Assembly: GCF_027942865.1 (NCBI RefSeq)
Contig: NC_134509.1
Location: 32,414,197-32,478,196 of the forward strand
Length of the DNA stretch: 64,000 nucleotides
Direction: 5' to 3'
Origin: Odontesthes bonariensis
Lineage: Eukaryota; Chordata; Actinopteri; Atheriniformes; Atherinopsidae
The notes under the pieces are model-generated. The model saw only the letters and a list, made by a program, of their open reading frames with translations, searched no databases and was not told the origin of the DNA. This document shows positions 23,501 to 35,500 of the stretch, one piece after another. How positions within the stretch are numbered: position 1 is the first letter of the stretch; each line of letters starts with the position of its first letter. Both the position numbers and the translations under genes were made by a program.

Positions 23501-26500
23501 CTTTGTGTCACTGTGTGTGTACATTTTTAAGCATTTTGATTGGTTTTATGAAGTGAGCAGAGATAGAGACGTTTCAGAGGTAAAGGGAAATCCTCAGAGG
23601 TAATAGGAATGGTAGACGTTAACGGGAGAGGAGTCGATGAATTTGTTCAACCTGTTAAATTTTAACGCATTTATTACAACTTGCAAGTCAACTTGAATTG
23701 TCATTTACGTGCCTTTCCTCAATTATATGGACTATACAACTTTGGGAGATTGTTTTTTAATGTCTATTCTTTGAAATTAGCTAAAAAAAAAAAATTTTTT
23801 TAATCCATTGTTTTTTCATGTTATCTGCCCGTACCTCAAAATAGAACGTTGCGACTTCCGACTCATTTCGCCAGAGCGGGTCACATATTAGTCTTTTTGC
23901 TCAATAGCTTCCTGGTAATGTGATCAATTGACTCCAAATCAGTATGGGATCATGTAACTACACTTGCTACATGAGATACGCCTTTTATTTTTACATTTTA
24001 GATCTGTTCATATTTTTAATGAATTTTTATATGTAAATATTAGCATTTTTGCTCAATAGCTTCCAGGTCATGTGATCAATTGACTCCAAATCAGTGTGGG
24101 GTCATTTAACTACACTTGCTACATGAGATACACCTTTTATTTTTACAATTCAGTTCTGTCCATAAATTTCAATAACTTTATACACAGTAGGTCATCTCTG
24201 CTTTAAATATCATATTTTTTCATTTTTATTTTATTTTGAAAACAGGAAGTTGGAACATGCTGCAGTCGTCCTCTCCGTGTGTTTACTGTAAAGTCTGCAA
24301 TACGGGTGCACTTGAAATGTTGGAGTGGCTTGCTTGCGAATGTCTGTCGAATGTCTGTCGAATATCCAACGTAAAACTAACTTCACCTAAGTAGAGCGTT
24401 GCATATTCTTCAGGATGGTGAACACACAGGTGATCGCGTATATTTGTTGTCTGTTCATCTTTGGCACGGACCACAGATGCGCAAATCTTACAGACACATT
24501 TATTTAAATCTTTTGGCAGCCCACGCTCATCTGGTTCAAAACCAAAGAAATTCCAAATAGGCGAAGTGGTGCCCTTCTTTCCAACCAACTCCTGCGTCAT
24601 GGTAGGTTGCCAGCTGTTGAAATTAAATGAGCCTCTCTAACGGAATAAAACGGATGCTTTTAACCGTTAAAATTCAGGAATGGAACGGCAGCTTTTTATA
24701 ACGCGCAGCGCGCCAAAGCGCATTAGTAAAACAAAATATATAGTTTTAAATGTATTACCATTAAATTGCCGTTGTTAGTAGATTATTATTATATATTTTA
24801 TGATGGCCTAAATATGTATTTATTGTTACAATTAAGTAGGTTAAATAAGTAGGCTATCTATGGGATAGTGACATTCTGGCACGGGCCATTCAAACGCGGA
24901 AGGATGTTTTTTCCCCCCTTACAGCTAAAGCCTGGGGAGTCTGTGTAGAATCATCACCATGTAGCTTATACTACCGTTTTATTATTATTATTTGATCATT
25001 AATAAGTCGTTGCCAACCCCCCCCCCCCCCCCCCCCCCCCCCCACGACGATATCATCGTCCATCACGATGTTTCACTGTAAACATCGTCTTCTGCCAATT
25101 AAGAAGACATCGCCCAACTCCCATCATTTCATATGCTGTCCTCTTTCCAACGGCCCCCTAACATCCTCCCCAGCTCACCTCCCTCTCGTAGAGCTCCCCA
25201 TCCGGTGACCCAGCAAAGCAGGCCTGGCTCCAGCTGGTGGGTGGGCGGTGGCAGGCAGGCAGGTCGAGCGTGTCCAGTCAGAAGTGCGATTGCTGGCCGG
25301 TCCAGCTTTAGCAGAGCCAGGTCATAGTCATGGGACTCATCATCATAGTAGTGGTGAAGATGGATGCGCCGAACTCGCGCCACCTCTTCTGTGGAGCTGC
25401 TGCGGTTGAGCAGCAGTTTGCCTAGATAGACTGTCCACACTGAGGGGGAATAGAGGCTGCAGCAGCATCAGAAAAGAGGTATCACAGTGGCATCAAATGT
25501 ATTTTTTTCCTCTCCAATTACACTCAAACGACATTCTGATTGATGATAACAAATATCTGAGCAACTGTTTATATTCATATTGTATACTGTATTATTTTTT
25601 AATCCTCCTCATGTCAGCTCAATGAAAGCTGTAAAAGATTTTAATCACATACAAAACAATCGAGCAGAGAACTGTTAATCCTCAACAAGATGTTGCAGCT
25701 GTGGTTTTGGCTACATTCCAGTCAGCTGGTGCTGTATTTGAAAGTCAAGTGCAGATAAGCACATAAATGCACTGGCATAAACCATGAACTGAAATGACCC
25801 AGCGCCAGCCTGGAATACAGGATGTTTAACCGAGATAGAAAGAGAATCGTGATTTCTAAAAATGGTTCTAAAATGTCAAATAAACTTAAAAGACATAGAA
25901 AATGTTTTCTAACTTTCTGACAGCACAGTCATCACAGTAGTTTCCCCCTCATTGCTTCCTGCACTTACCTGTCGTCATAGAAACAGTGGGCAGCAGACAC
26001 CACCCACTGATTGGAGATTAAGGCCCCCCCACAAATGTGGGTCCCCCGCACCTGCAGGCTGGCCTGCCACGGCCATTCTCCTTCTGAGGCGTCCATACCC
26101 CCAACGATACGACTGGAGAACTGTCTCAGGCCACAGTCTGAATACACACACACACAGCTTTATTTTCAATCACATCATTTCAAATGTGAAACAGCATGTG
26201 CCAATATCTGTACATAAATAAAATGTTTGAGAGGTGCTGAAAAGAAAATATTTACATCCTGTGTATCACACGTGGACAATGCCAACATGAAGAAGACAAG
26301 ATAGGGAAAAACTGATTTTCTTCATTATATCTTTATGATAAAGGCATGTTGACTTCATGATTAGAATGAGTCTAATTTTAAATTAATTAATTAATCTTTA
26401 TTCCAAGTTTAAAGCTGCTGTCGGCAGGTTTTCAAAATTTCGAGTCTAAAGTCGGAAAATTCGAACTGATACAACTTTCAGGTCCCTCCCCCAACCTCTA

Positions 26501-29500
26501 ACAAGCTCCGAATCGCCCCCCAAACCCCTCCCCCTCTGCGGACGAGGTTGTGCACGTGAGTTCACACCGGTGTGAGCGCACACAAGCTGGGGCAGACTCA
26601 CGCTCAGCAGCGTGTGCACAAGCTGTGATTGACAGGTAGGATTCCTCCACCCTAACTTGATTGGTTAAAAACAGCCGGGAGCGCTCGGTTTTTGCAAGCA
26701 CGATTACAGGCTTCAGAGGGAGCTACAGATTTCGTTATTTTTCCTAAACAGCCTATTTAATATTCTACTTCCAGAATCCCATGACAGTTCAAGCTAATAT
26801 GACTAAAAAAAAGTTGCCGACCTCAGCTTTAAATTAAATGAAGTTTAAAAATTGAAAACTAAATGAAACCCCTAATCTTGTCATACACCTCAGTGTTATA
26901 AGTGCACATTCTTTCCAAACATATTGGCCATCAGGCACCTTCTCGCAGGCTGTTGTCACCCATAAATTCTTTATATCAAAAGAACAAATACGATTAGGAA
27001 GTGTTTCCTTGAAAAGGCCTCAAAGTCCTCATTAACAGATATCTGCCTCTCTATTGTCTATGATGGACTGCAACAGCAAAGTGTTACTAAGGTACTAATC
27101 AATATTAAAACCTTAAGTGGAGCACTGTTGGCCTCTGATACTCAAACACATCTATCCTTATAAAGTTCGGTACCTGAAACCAAACAGTGTTGTGGCTAAG
27201 GTTCTATGGGAGAAGGCTGGGACAGTGCCATGGAAAGGGATGCCGTGCCTGTCTTTAGGCGTCAGTGGTAACCACCACATATCAACGAAATCGATGCTTA
27301 ATACTAACAAGAAATAAAAATTGTGGTTATTGTGACAGAGAAGGACACTAAAACTAGTTGATTAGAATTAGAAAGTGAAAAGTCAGTAAAAGATCCCGGT
27401 TTGTGCCAGAATACGTTCCTTCCCAATGCTATTGTTTTGTTGCAACATGCCATTTAGTTGAAAGTCTAGGTGACACGCGCAACACAACCGGTAATGGTGA
27501 ACTAGTAAGGCACAGCAGGTATTCATTGGTCCATAACCTATGAGGGAGAGTCATGAAAACAAGATCTGCTGTGTCAAAACACAAAAACTTGAGGATAAAT
27601 TCTCACCACACTTTTTCTCATCGGAAGCATCAGGGCAGTCGGTAACAGAGTCACATTCCGGGTTTGGCTTCTTCAGACAAGTCCCATCAGCACACAAGTA
27701 GGTCATATCTGTACACTGCACACCTGCATACACACATAGAAAGCCACACTGTGTATTTACTGCTGTGCTTTGGAGCTGTAAATTGTACTTTTTTAGGACA
27801 ACTAGACTTGACTGATTTTCTTAATTTTGCTTCGCAGAGTATATCCAGGACGTTTCCTGAAGTAGTGCTGCACACAACAGGGCAAAGATTACAAATAGTG
27901 AGAAATCTGCTGAAGGCAATGGCACTCTGAAGTGTGAATATATGTGTGTGTACATATGCGTATGTGGGTGTGTTACCATCAGTGCAGTTCATCTCATCTG
28001 TGGCCTCAGGGCAGTCTGGGTGTTGGTCACACACTTTGTAGTAGTCCACACACTGACTGTCCTCTGGGCACTTGTACTGTGCAACACACACTGAAGCACA
28101 CAGGATCAGACATTAGTATCAGCTTGCATGTGTGTCTGTATATTTGGTTGTATCGAATTACATTATTTAAACAGTTAAGAACCGGAGAGAAATTGAAAAA
28201 TAATATTTTCACAATTTCATTATAATGTTTATGATCTGTATGTCCACACAATATAAAATTATATTAGTTTTGCAAATTTTTTAATTAATTTGAGCTTACA
28301 TTATAAATCAATTCCTGTGTTTCTCATACAATTGCATCTAATCAGTGGGCATTTGACCTAAGTCTAGCCAACAATAGCACTGTAGCCTGACAAGCAGTCA
28401 CATCTCACGGGCCTTAAATTGGGAGATATTTTCTGCCATCCCAGTGGATTCAAGGGACTTGGAGAAAATGGGCCAATCAGATCACCTCAACATTACGCTC
28501 AGGTTTTCAGATAGCCCACTTTCATCAGAAGGAAGCAGAGCAGGCTCACATTGCCTTTGTTTTGCTCGAACAGTCTAAATCTCTGGTGTGTCTATCATGT
28601 AATTTGGCAGCTTTAAATATCCGGAAGTGTCACAAGTGGCCGCACAAGCAGTGGGGGTGTAGACAGATTAAATTGGAAAAGCATCAATGTCTTCTAGCTT
28701 TTTTATTTTCTACCTTCACCTATAACATTTAAACAGGAAATGCTGCATATCGAATTGTGTATAGTCATATTTTAAATCCTGAAATATATACCACAGTTCC
28801 TCTCGTCGAGGCCGTTGGGACAGTCTTTGATGCCATCACACACAGGAACACAGAGGCCATTCACAGTGCACAGGAACTGGCCTGGACAAGCTTCACAACA
28901 CACACAGACACACAAATAAACACTGTGCAAAATAATGCTTAAAATACATGTGAGAAATATTCCTTTTAACTTGTTTTTCTTTACTGTCCTGCATCCACAA
29001 CTTACGGTCTGACAGGTTGAAGATGCTGTAGTGCAGCTGAAGGCCCGGCCCCGTGAGAGACACCTCCGACGTCATGACAACAGTGGTCGTCATAGAGGTC
29101 AGGAAGAGACGTTCAGAGTAGGGCTGAAGACTCCTGGTACCACACAGTCTAAGAAGAGGAAAAAGTAACTGGAATTCAGAATACATTTCTGTCCTGTTTT
29201 CCTACAGAGAGAGCACAAGGGGCTGTGGTGGAAGCCCACAGGTTTGAGAGCTTTGATTTGAATGCCATTAAATGACTTAAGCCTCTGACTCTCAGCTTGT
29301 ATGAGTCAATAATGAAAAACCTTTTATAGATCATTAAGGATCAGAAAACACAAGCTGTCATTCTGAATTCAGCAAATTTTAGATATCTATATTGAAACTA
29401 AAATGGCAGTGGAAGGAGGCAGGATGCTCATATGGGGCAATGCTGCCCCCTTGTGTTCAGTTCAGAATAGCAACATGTGAGGATCTGAGCGTGACAATTT

Positions 29501-32500
29501 GACACAATTTTTTGTTTTTTCACCTATTATGAAACCAACCAAGAGTTTGCATATCGTAGCTTAAGCGGAAATCCAAATCTAACTTCTTATATCTAAAACT
29601 TTTCTTTAACATGGAAATATCGTAGAGTTTGAGTGTGCCAGATTGTTTGTCTCATTTGTCTCTGTGTGGCCCTGTGATGGACTGGCGATCTGTCCAGGGT
29701 GTACCCCACCTCTCGTCCAATGGTAGCCTATGGTAATATTTTCACTTAATTGATATCTCTATTATATATATTTAATTTTCTGCTGTCAGCTGCATGTGGT
29801 GTCTAAAAGGAAGAGGGACAAAAAAAAAGAAGTAAGGCTCAAACCAAAATATCTGCACTTTTGAGGCTCAGCACCTGCTAAAAAAAACAGTTTTGGGGAA
29901 GAATATAAATATTTTTCTTTTACAGAAGTTTGTTCTCAAAAGGGAACTTCAGAATGCTATTCCACTAAGAATGTGCAATTTGATATTTTTGTTTATGAGC
30001 TGTTTTACTGTTTTAGGAAAAGAAGATTAAGTTAAAGGGGAAGTTAAACAGTTTGGTTATCGGTGAGTAGATGAACGCATTTTATGCCAGAAATAAGGTC
30101 CAGGTTTAAAAAAAAAAAAAAACTTTTCCTTTAAAGCCAAAGTAGACCACTCTGTATTTTTCACACTCATTGGTTGTTGCTGTTAAGGAGGCTTGGTGAG
30201 CCAAGAATTAAGAGCGTGTTAGTGTACACGATAGATTCTAAACTCAGACCAGCTGGTTTAATCGTTACACACCTGCGGTTCTGAATGATCCACTGTCCCT
30301 GGGTACATGCCTGGTTGTAGCTGGCTCTGCTCAGTTCATAGCCATCAAACTTCAGAGCCAAGCCCATGTCGGCACCTGGCATCTGACATAACATGCAGGA
30401 TAGAAAATGCAGTAAAACTATTCAGAGCCTTAAGGAATGAAATTATACTCATTTTCAGTTAAATATTTATGAATGGTGGTTAGACTTACAGTAAAGCTCC
30501 ACGTACAGCTGGTGTTTGGAGGGTAGTAGCTGGGAAAGAAAGGTGTCCTTAATGTCCCCTGGATCCCAAGTACTTCCTTCAGCTGTATAGAGGAATTACA
30601 GTCTAACAAAGAAAAAGTCAGAGCAAGAGTGACTTTTAATCACACCCTTGATCTTGTTCTGACTTATGGCATTGAGAGTGAACAGTTAACAGTGTTCCCT
30701 CATAACCCTGTCTTACCTGACCATTTTCTGATAACCTTTGAGTTTACATTACTTGACTATACAGTTTCTGAGAAGAAATTTACGTATAGAAGGTGTCTAT
30801 CAGAGGATGCTGTAACCAGATTTAAAGAATTAATTCCATCATCCTTTTCTTCACTGCCATGTGCAGATATGACAGAGGACGACTACCTAAACTTTACTCC
30901 AGCAGCACTTGACTCTCTTGTTGACAGCACTATAGTTTCAATGCGTACAGCACTGGACAATGTTGCCCCTCTGAAAAGGAAGGTAATCAGTCAGAAGAGG
31001 TTGGCTCCTTGGTATAATTCACAGCTGCGTGCTTTAAAGCAGACTGCAAGAAAGCTGGAGAGACAGTGGCGTTCCTCTAATTTAGAAGAGTCTCAGTTAG
31101 TCTGGAAAGATAGTTTAACAATGTATAAGAAAGCCCTTCGTAAAGCTAGAACTGCTTATTATTCATCATTGATAGAAGAGAATAAGAATAATCCCAGGTT
31201 TCTTTTCAGCACTGTAGCCAGTCTGACTAAGAGTCCGAGCTCTGCTGAGCCAGTTATTCCTTTAACTCTCAGCAGTGATGATTTCATGAGCTTCTTCATC
31301 AATAAAATTGTTTCTATCAGAGAGAAGATTGATGGAGTCCTTCCCACTATTATTAGTGATGTATCATCAAGTACAGCAGCTTTAGAAGTATCTTTAGAAC
31401 CTGATTTGTATTTAGACGGCTTCTGCCCAGTTGATCTCTCTGATCTAACGACAGCAATAGTCTCTTCTAAACCATCAACTTGTGTTTTAGACCCAATCCC
31501 AACCAGACTGTTCAAGGAGGTTTTCCCATTAATTGACACTTCCATATTGGATTTGATCAATCTGTCTTTGTTGACAGGATATGTACCTCAGACTTTTAAG
31601 GTTGCTGTAATTAAACCTTTACTTAAAAAACCTACTCTTGATTCAGAAGTGTTGGCTCATTATAGACCTATATCCAATCTCCCTTTTATGTCTAAAGTTC
31701 TTGAAAAAATAGTTGCAGCTCAGCTTTGTGATCATTTACACAGAAATAATTTGTTTGAAGAGTTTCAGTCAGGATTCAGAGTGCATCATAGCACAGAAAC
31801 TGCACTGCTGAAAGTTACCAATGATCTCCTCTTAGCCTCTGATAGCGGACCTGTTGTCTGTGCTTGTCCTGTTGGATCTCAGTGCTGCATTTGATACGGT
31901 CGATCACAGTATCTTATTACACAGACTTGAACATGTTATTGGGATTAAAGGAACTGCATTAGGCTGGTTTAAGTCATATTTATCTGATAGATTTCAGTTT
32001 GTTCTTGTAAATGAAGAATCTTCCTCACACACCAGAGTAAGTCATGGAGTTCCTCAGGGTTCTGTGCTTGGACCGATTCTTTTTACTTTATACATGCTTC
32101 CATTAGGTAACATTATTAGACAGCATGGCATAAATTTCCATTGCTATGCTGATGATACTCAGCTGTACTTATCTATAAAACCAGATGAAACCAATAGGTT
32201 GGTCAGACTACAAGCATGTCTTAAAGACATAAAGACCTGGATGACTCAGAACTGTCTGCTTCTAAATTCAGACAAAACTGAAGTCGTTATCTTTGGACCT
32301 GAGCGTTTCAGGGAGAAATTGTCTAGCTATATAGTTACTCTAGATGGTATTTCCTTGGCTTCTAGTTCTACAGTGAGGAACCTTGGAGTTATTTTTGACC
32401 AGAACTTATCATTTGACTCGCATATAAAACAGGTTTCTAGGACTGCCTTCTTTCACCTTCGTAATATTGTTAAAATCAGGAACATCCTGTCTCAGAGTGA

Positions 32501-35500
32501 TGCAGAAAAACTAATTCATGCATTTGTTACTTCAAGATTGGACTACTGTAATTCTTTATTATTGGGCTGTCCCACATATTCTCTGAAAAGCCTTCAGTTG
32601 ATCCAAAATGCTGCAACCAGAGTTTTGACGTTTTAGCTTCTCTTCATTGGCTCCCTGTTAAATTCAGAATAGAATTTAAGATTCTTCTCCTTACATATAA
32701 AGCTCTTAATGACCGAGCTCCATCATATCTTAAAGATCTCATTGTAAGATATTTTCCTAACAGAGTACTTCGTTCCCAAACTGCAGGTTTACTTGAGGTT
32801 CCCAGAGTTTCTAAAAGTAGAATGGGAGGCAGAGCCTTCAGTTTTCAGGCCCCTCTATTGTGGAATAAGCTGCCAGTAAATGTCCGGGAAGCAGACACCC
32901 TTTCCACTTTTAAGACCAGGCTTAAAACCTTTCTTTTTGATAAAGCTTATAGTTAGGGATGGCTCAGGTGATCCTGAAACATCCCATAGTTAAGCTGCTA
33001 TAGGCCTAGACTGCTGGGGGGCCTCATCTGTCACACCTTTCCTCACTTTACTCTCTTTATGTATATGTGATATTATTATGGTCATTAACTCGTGTTTCCC
33101 TGTTCCAACAGATATCCTTTGAATGGTGTTACAGTGCCGCCGTCGCGGTGGCCCCCTGCCCCCCTCCCCCCTTTTCTGTCTTCTCAAACCCCAGCTGGTC
33201 GAGGCGGATGGCCATCCTTCCTGAGGCCTTGTCCACACGTAGCCGGGTATTTTTAAAACCGAATATTTCCCCCCCTCCGTTTATAAAAAAATCTGTATCC
33301 ACATTACCTCGTTTTCGAAAAAAACACCTTCCACACATAACCGAACATCTGCGTTTTCACCTGTCTTGACAACCCAAATGCATTTGCTGTTTTGCGCAAT
33401 CTGCCCTCGTCAGCTAAATAATAAAGTGTGCACGCAACTTTTTTGAGCACGGACAGGTGATCATATGACAGTGGACTGCCCCTCGATATGAGGACGTAAT
33501 AATTCCGACAGCGACAGGAGTGAGGAGTACGACTTGAGCGTGTAAATTCAAGGCTGTAAACAGCGCCTGCACAATAATAACCACCACAGTTCTGAAGGCA
33601 TCCATGCTTCTTCAGTAAACAAAGGTCGCACTTTAGACTTTTAAGCAGATTTGTTGTTGTTTTGGCGCATATTGTGACGTTCGAAAACGCAAAACTCCGG
33701 TTATCTCTGTCTACACGCAGCTGCATAAACGGAGTTTTCAAAAATCTTCACTTTGCCCGGAGTTTTTAAAAACATTCGTTTACGATGCGTTTTTATGCGT
33801 TTTCATGTGGATGACAGGTCCAAACGTAGAAAAATATATTCGTTTTAGCAGATACCCGGCTACGTGTGGATGGGGCCTGAGTCTGGTTCTGAATTGGATT
33901 ATTTTATGAATTATGATTATTATTAATTAATTGAATTCCAATTGGCTTGAATTGGACTTACTATCTAAGTGCCTTGAGATGACATTTGTTGTATTTGGTT
34001 CATTCAATTTCATTCCTATTTGCGGCATTGTTGTTGGCAACAACAACATACTGTATAAAAACTGTTAATGGTAATATAAAGTAGTCAAGTTTAGTTAGTA
34101 AAGTTTCTCTATATAACAAATTTCTTCGATAAAATTCACAAAGTGCTTCACAATATCATGACAGATAAAAACACAATGACAAAAAAACAGCAATAGAAAG
34201 ACAGTTGATAACATAAAAATTGGCAAATAACATGATATGAACACCCTCCAAAGAAAAGCTTGTTATGGAAAAGTTTTTGGCACAAACTTTTGAGGCGCTC
34301 TTGAAAAAATATAAAATGCTCTGGTCCTACTTTTTCCAAAATCTTTCAAATTCACGGTTGATTTGGGTATGGGCCTCTAGTTCTTTGGCGGAGAGGGATC
34401 GAAATTTGGTTTCTTCAGTTTTAGGTCAACAACAGCTTCTTTAGAAAACCTACGGACAACCCAAACCCTAACTAGGTCATGAGGACTGGAAGATATTAGA
34501 AAATCAATAGCATTTAAGTCTAAACTTAACAGTTTTCCACATGCTGTTTCAAAATTTGCAGAACTTAATAAACCTGCTGTGGCATGGCCGAGATGGCTTA
34601 CCTTGACACTATTGATACAGACATCACCTAGGGATTGAATACTCCTGATTTTAGTGATCTCCTGACATTAACTCTCGTGCTACCACGAGGTAGACATTCT
34701 TTAATTTATTTTTTGATAATATTTTTCAAGAAAAAAATCGATTACCATGAAATGTGATGAAGAGAAACATACACCAATCTGACTGAACTTTAGGAGTTCA
34801 TTGACTTTATGAACAAGTACATTTGAAGATGTGTTTTATGTGAATACTGTAAATATGAGAAAATATCTCAATAGGCTGTCTTTATTTGTTGCATGACTCA
34901 TTTATAAACCAGTGAGAAGGTTTAGGCGTTCTGCCAGTCTTACCCTGGTGGGCCCAGGCTTGGGCAGACAAAGAAAAGGGGTCCTTGTAATTGTAAAGAC
35001 CTTGTTTCCAAACCACCGTCATCCACTCGCCTGAGGACAGGACACGCACCACATGCTCATGTCTGCTGCAGCCATACACACTTGAAGAACAGAGAAAAAG
35101 GTGGAATCAGGGTAATTGTTAACGTAAGGATGATAGAAATGAGGCAGTACTGAATACATCGAATGGGTTGATATAAGTTGGTTTGATTTAAGTTCAAGGA
35201 TAATTAAAAATTGTCCAAAGTAAAAGAAAAAGGGAAAAGTTAAAACTGCTAAGTGAAAATGCACTATGATCTGTAGATCAGTAGTCCATTGTTTTTTGGG
35301 TAAAAAAAGGCTGAAAAGATTAAGGGGATAGAAAGATGATCTGTGTTTAGAATGCTGTCTTATTTAACTTCTATAATGTTTTGGGGAAATGCACCTTAAA
35401 TTAGAATATGCCATGTTTGCTTGTTTGCTAAGTTTCTGATTGGAGGATCTGTTCATGGTTGCTAATGCCTCATTCAGCCTGTGTACGGAACGTGTGGCTT

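Larger units (their letters stand above)
17245..24392. mobile_element. 7.15 kb foldback-like element with long tandem-repeat-containing inverted arms
   Basis: The ends are ACTTAGGTGAAGTTAG (17245 on) and its reverse complement (to 24392). Left arm: about 240 bp of end sequence followed by six 152-bp repeats (to 18415). Right arm: the same end sequence inverted, then three inverted copies of the 152-bp unit, one pair separated by an inserted element. Flanks tgatcgttg (17236-17244) and agagcgttg (24393-24401) agree at 7 of 9 positions, suggesting a 9-bp target duplication. Long arms with tandem repeats and 9-bp duplications are known for Drosophila FB elements, and 8-10 bp ones for Mutator-like elements. 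The core holds BEL/Pao and LINE sequence. No transposase was recognised. Confidence 0.78.
16612..25122 (-). mobile_element. Deleted hAT element, host of the foldback insertion
   Basis: Two outer pieces (16612-17244 and 24393-25122) read on the minus strand as one hAT element: 5' region with poly-C, BED zinc finger, then the start of the transposase body, then a 3' region. Termini are similar (left tagggttgtgccgatgg, right inverted tgggagttgggcgatgt), and both are rich in cgatgatatcatcgtcc-like words. Most of the DDE/dimerisation part of the transposase is absent, so the copy was already non-autonomous. An 8-bp target duplication was not recognised, so the outer limits are approximate. Confidence 0.65.
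30625..34016 (+). mobile_element. L2/Maui-like LINE, 5'-truncated, containing a MITE
   Basis: Starts inside the endonuclease end ([10 protein letters not shown]) and runs through RT to a 3' UTR with the familiar agtgccttgagatgaca text near 33970. A separate MITE interrupts the UTR at 33224-33877. It sits antisense in the tmprss6 intron between the CUB1 and CUB2 exons, its 5' end touching the CUB2 acceptor region. Confidence 0.88.
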
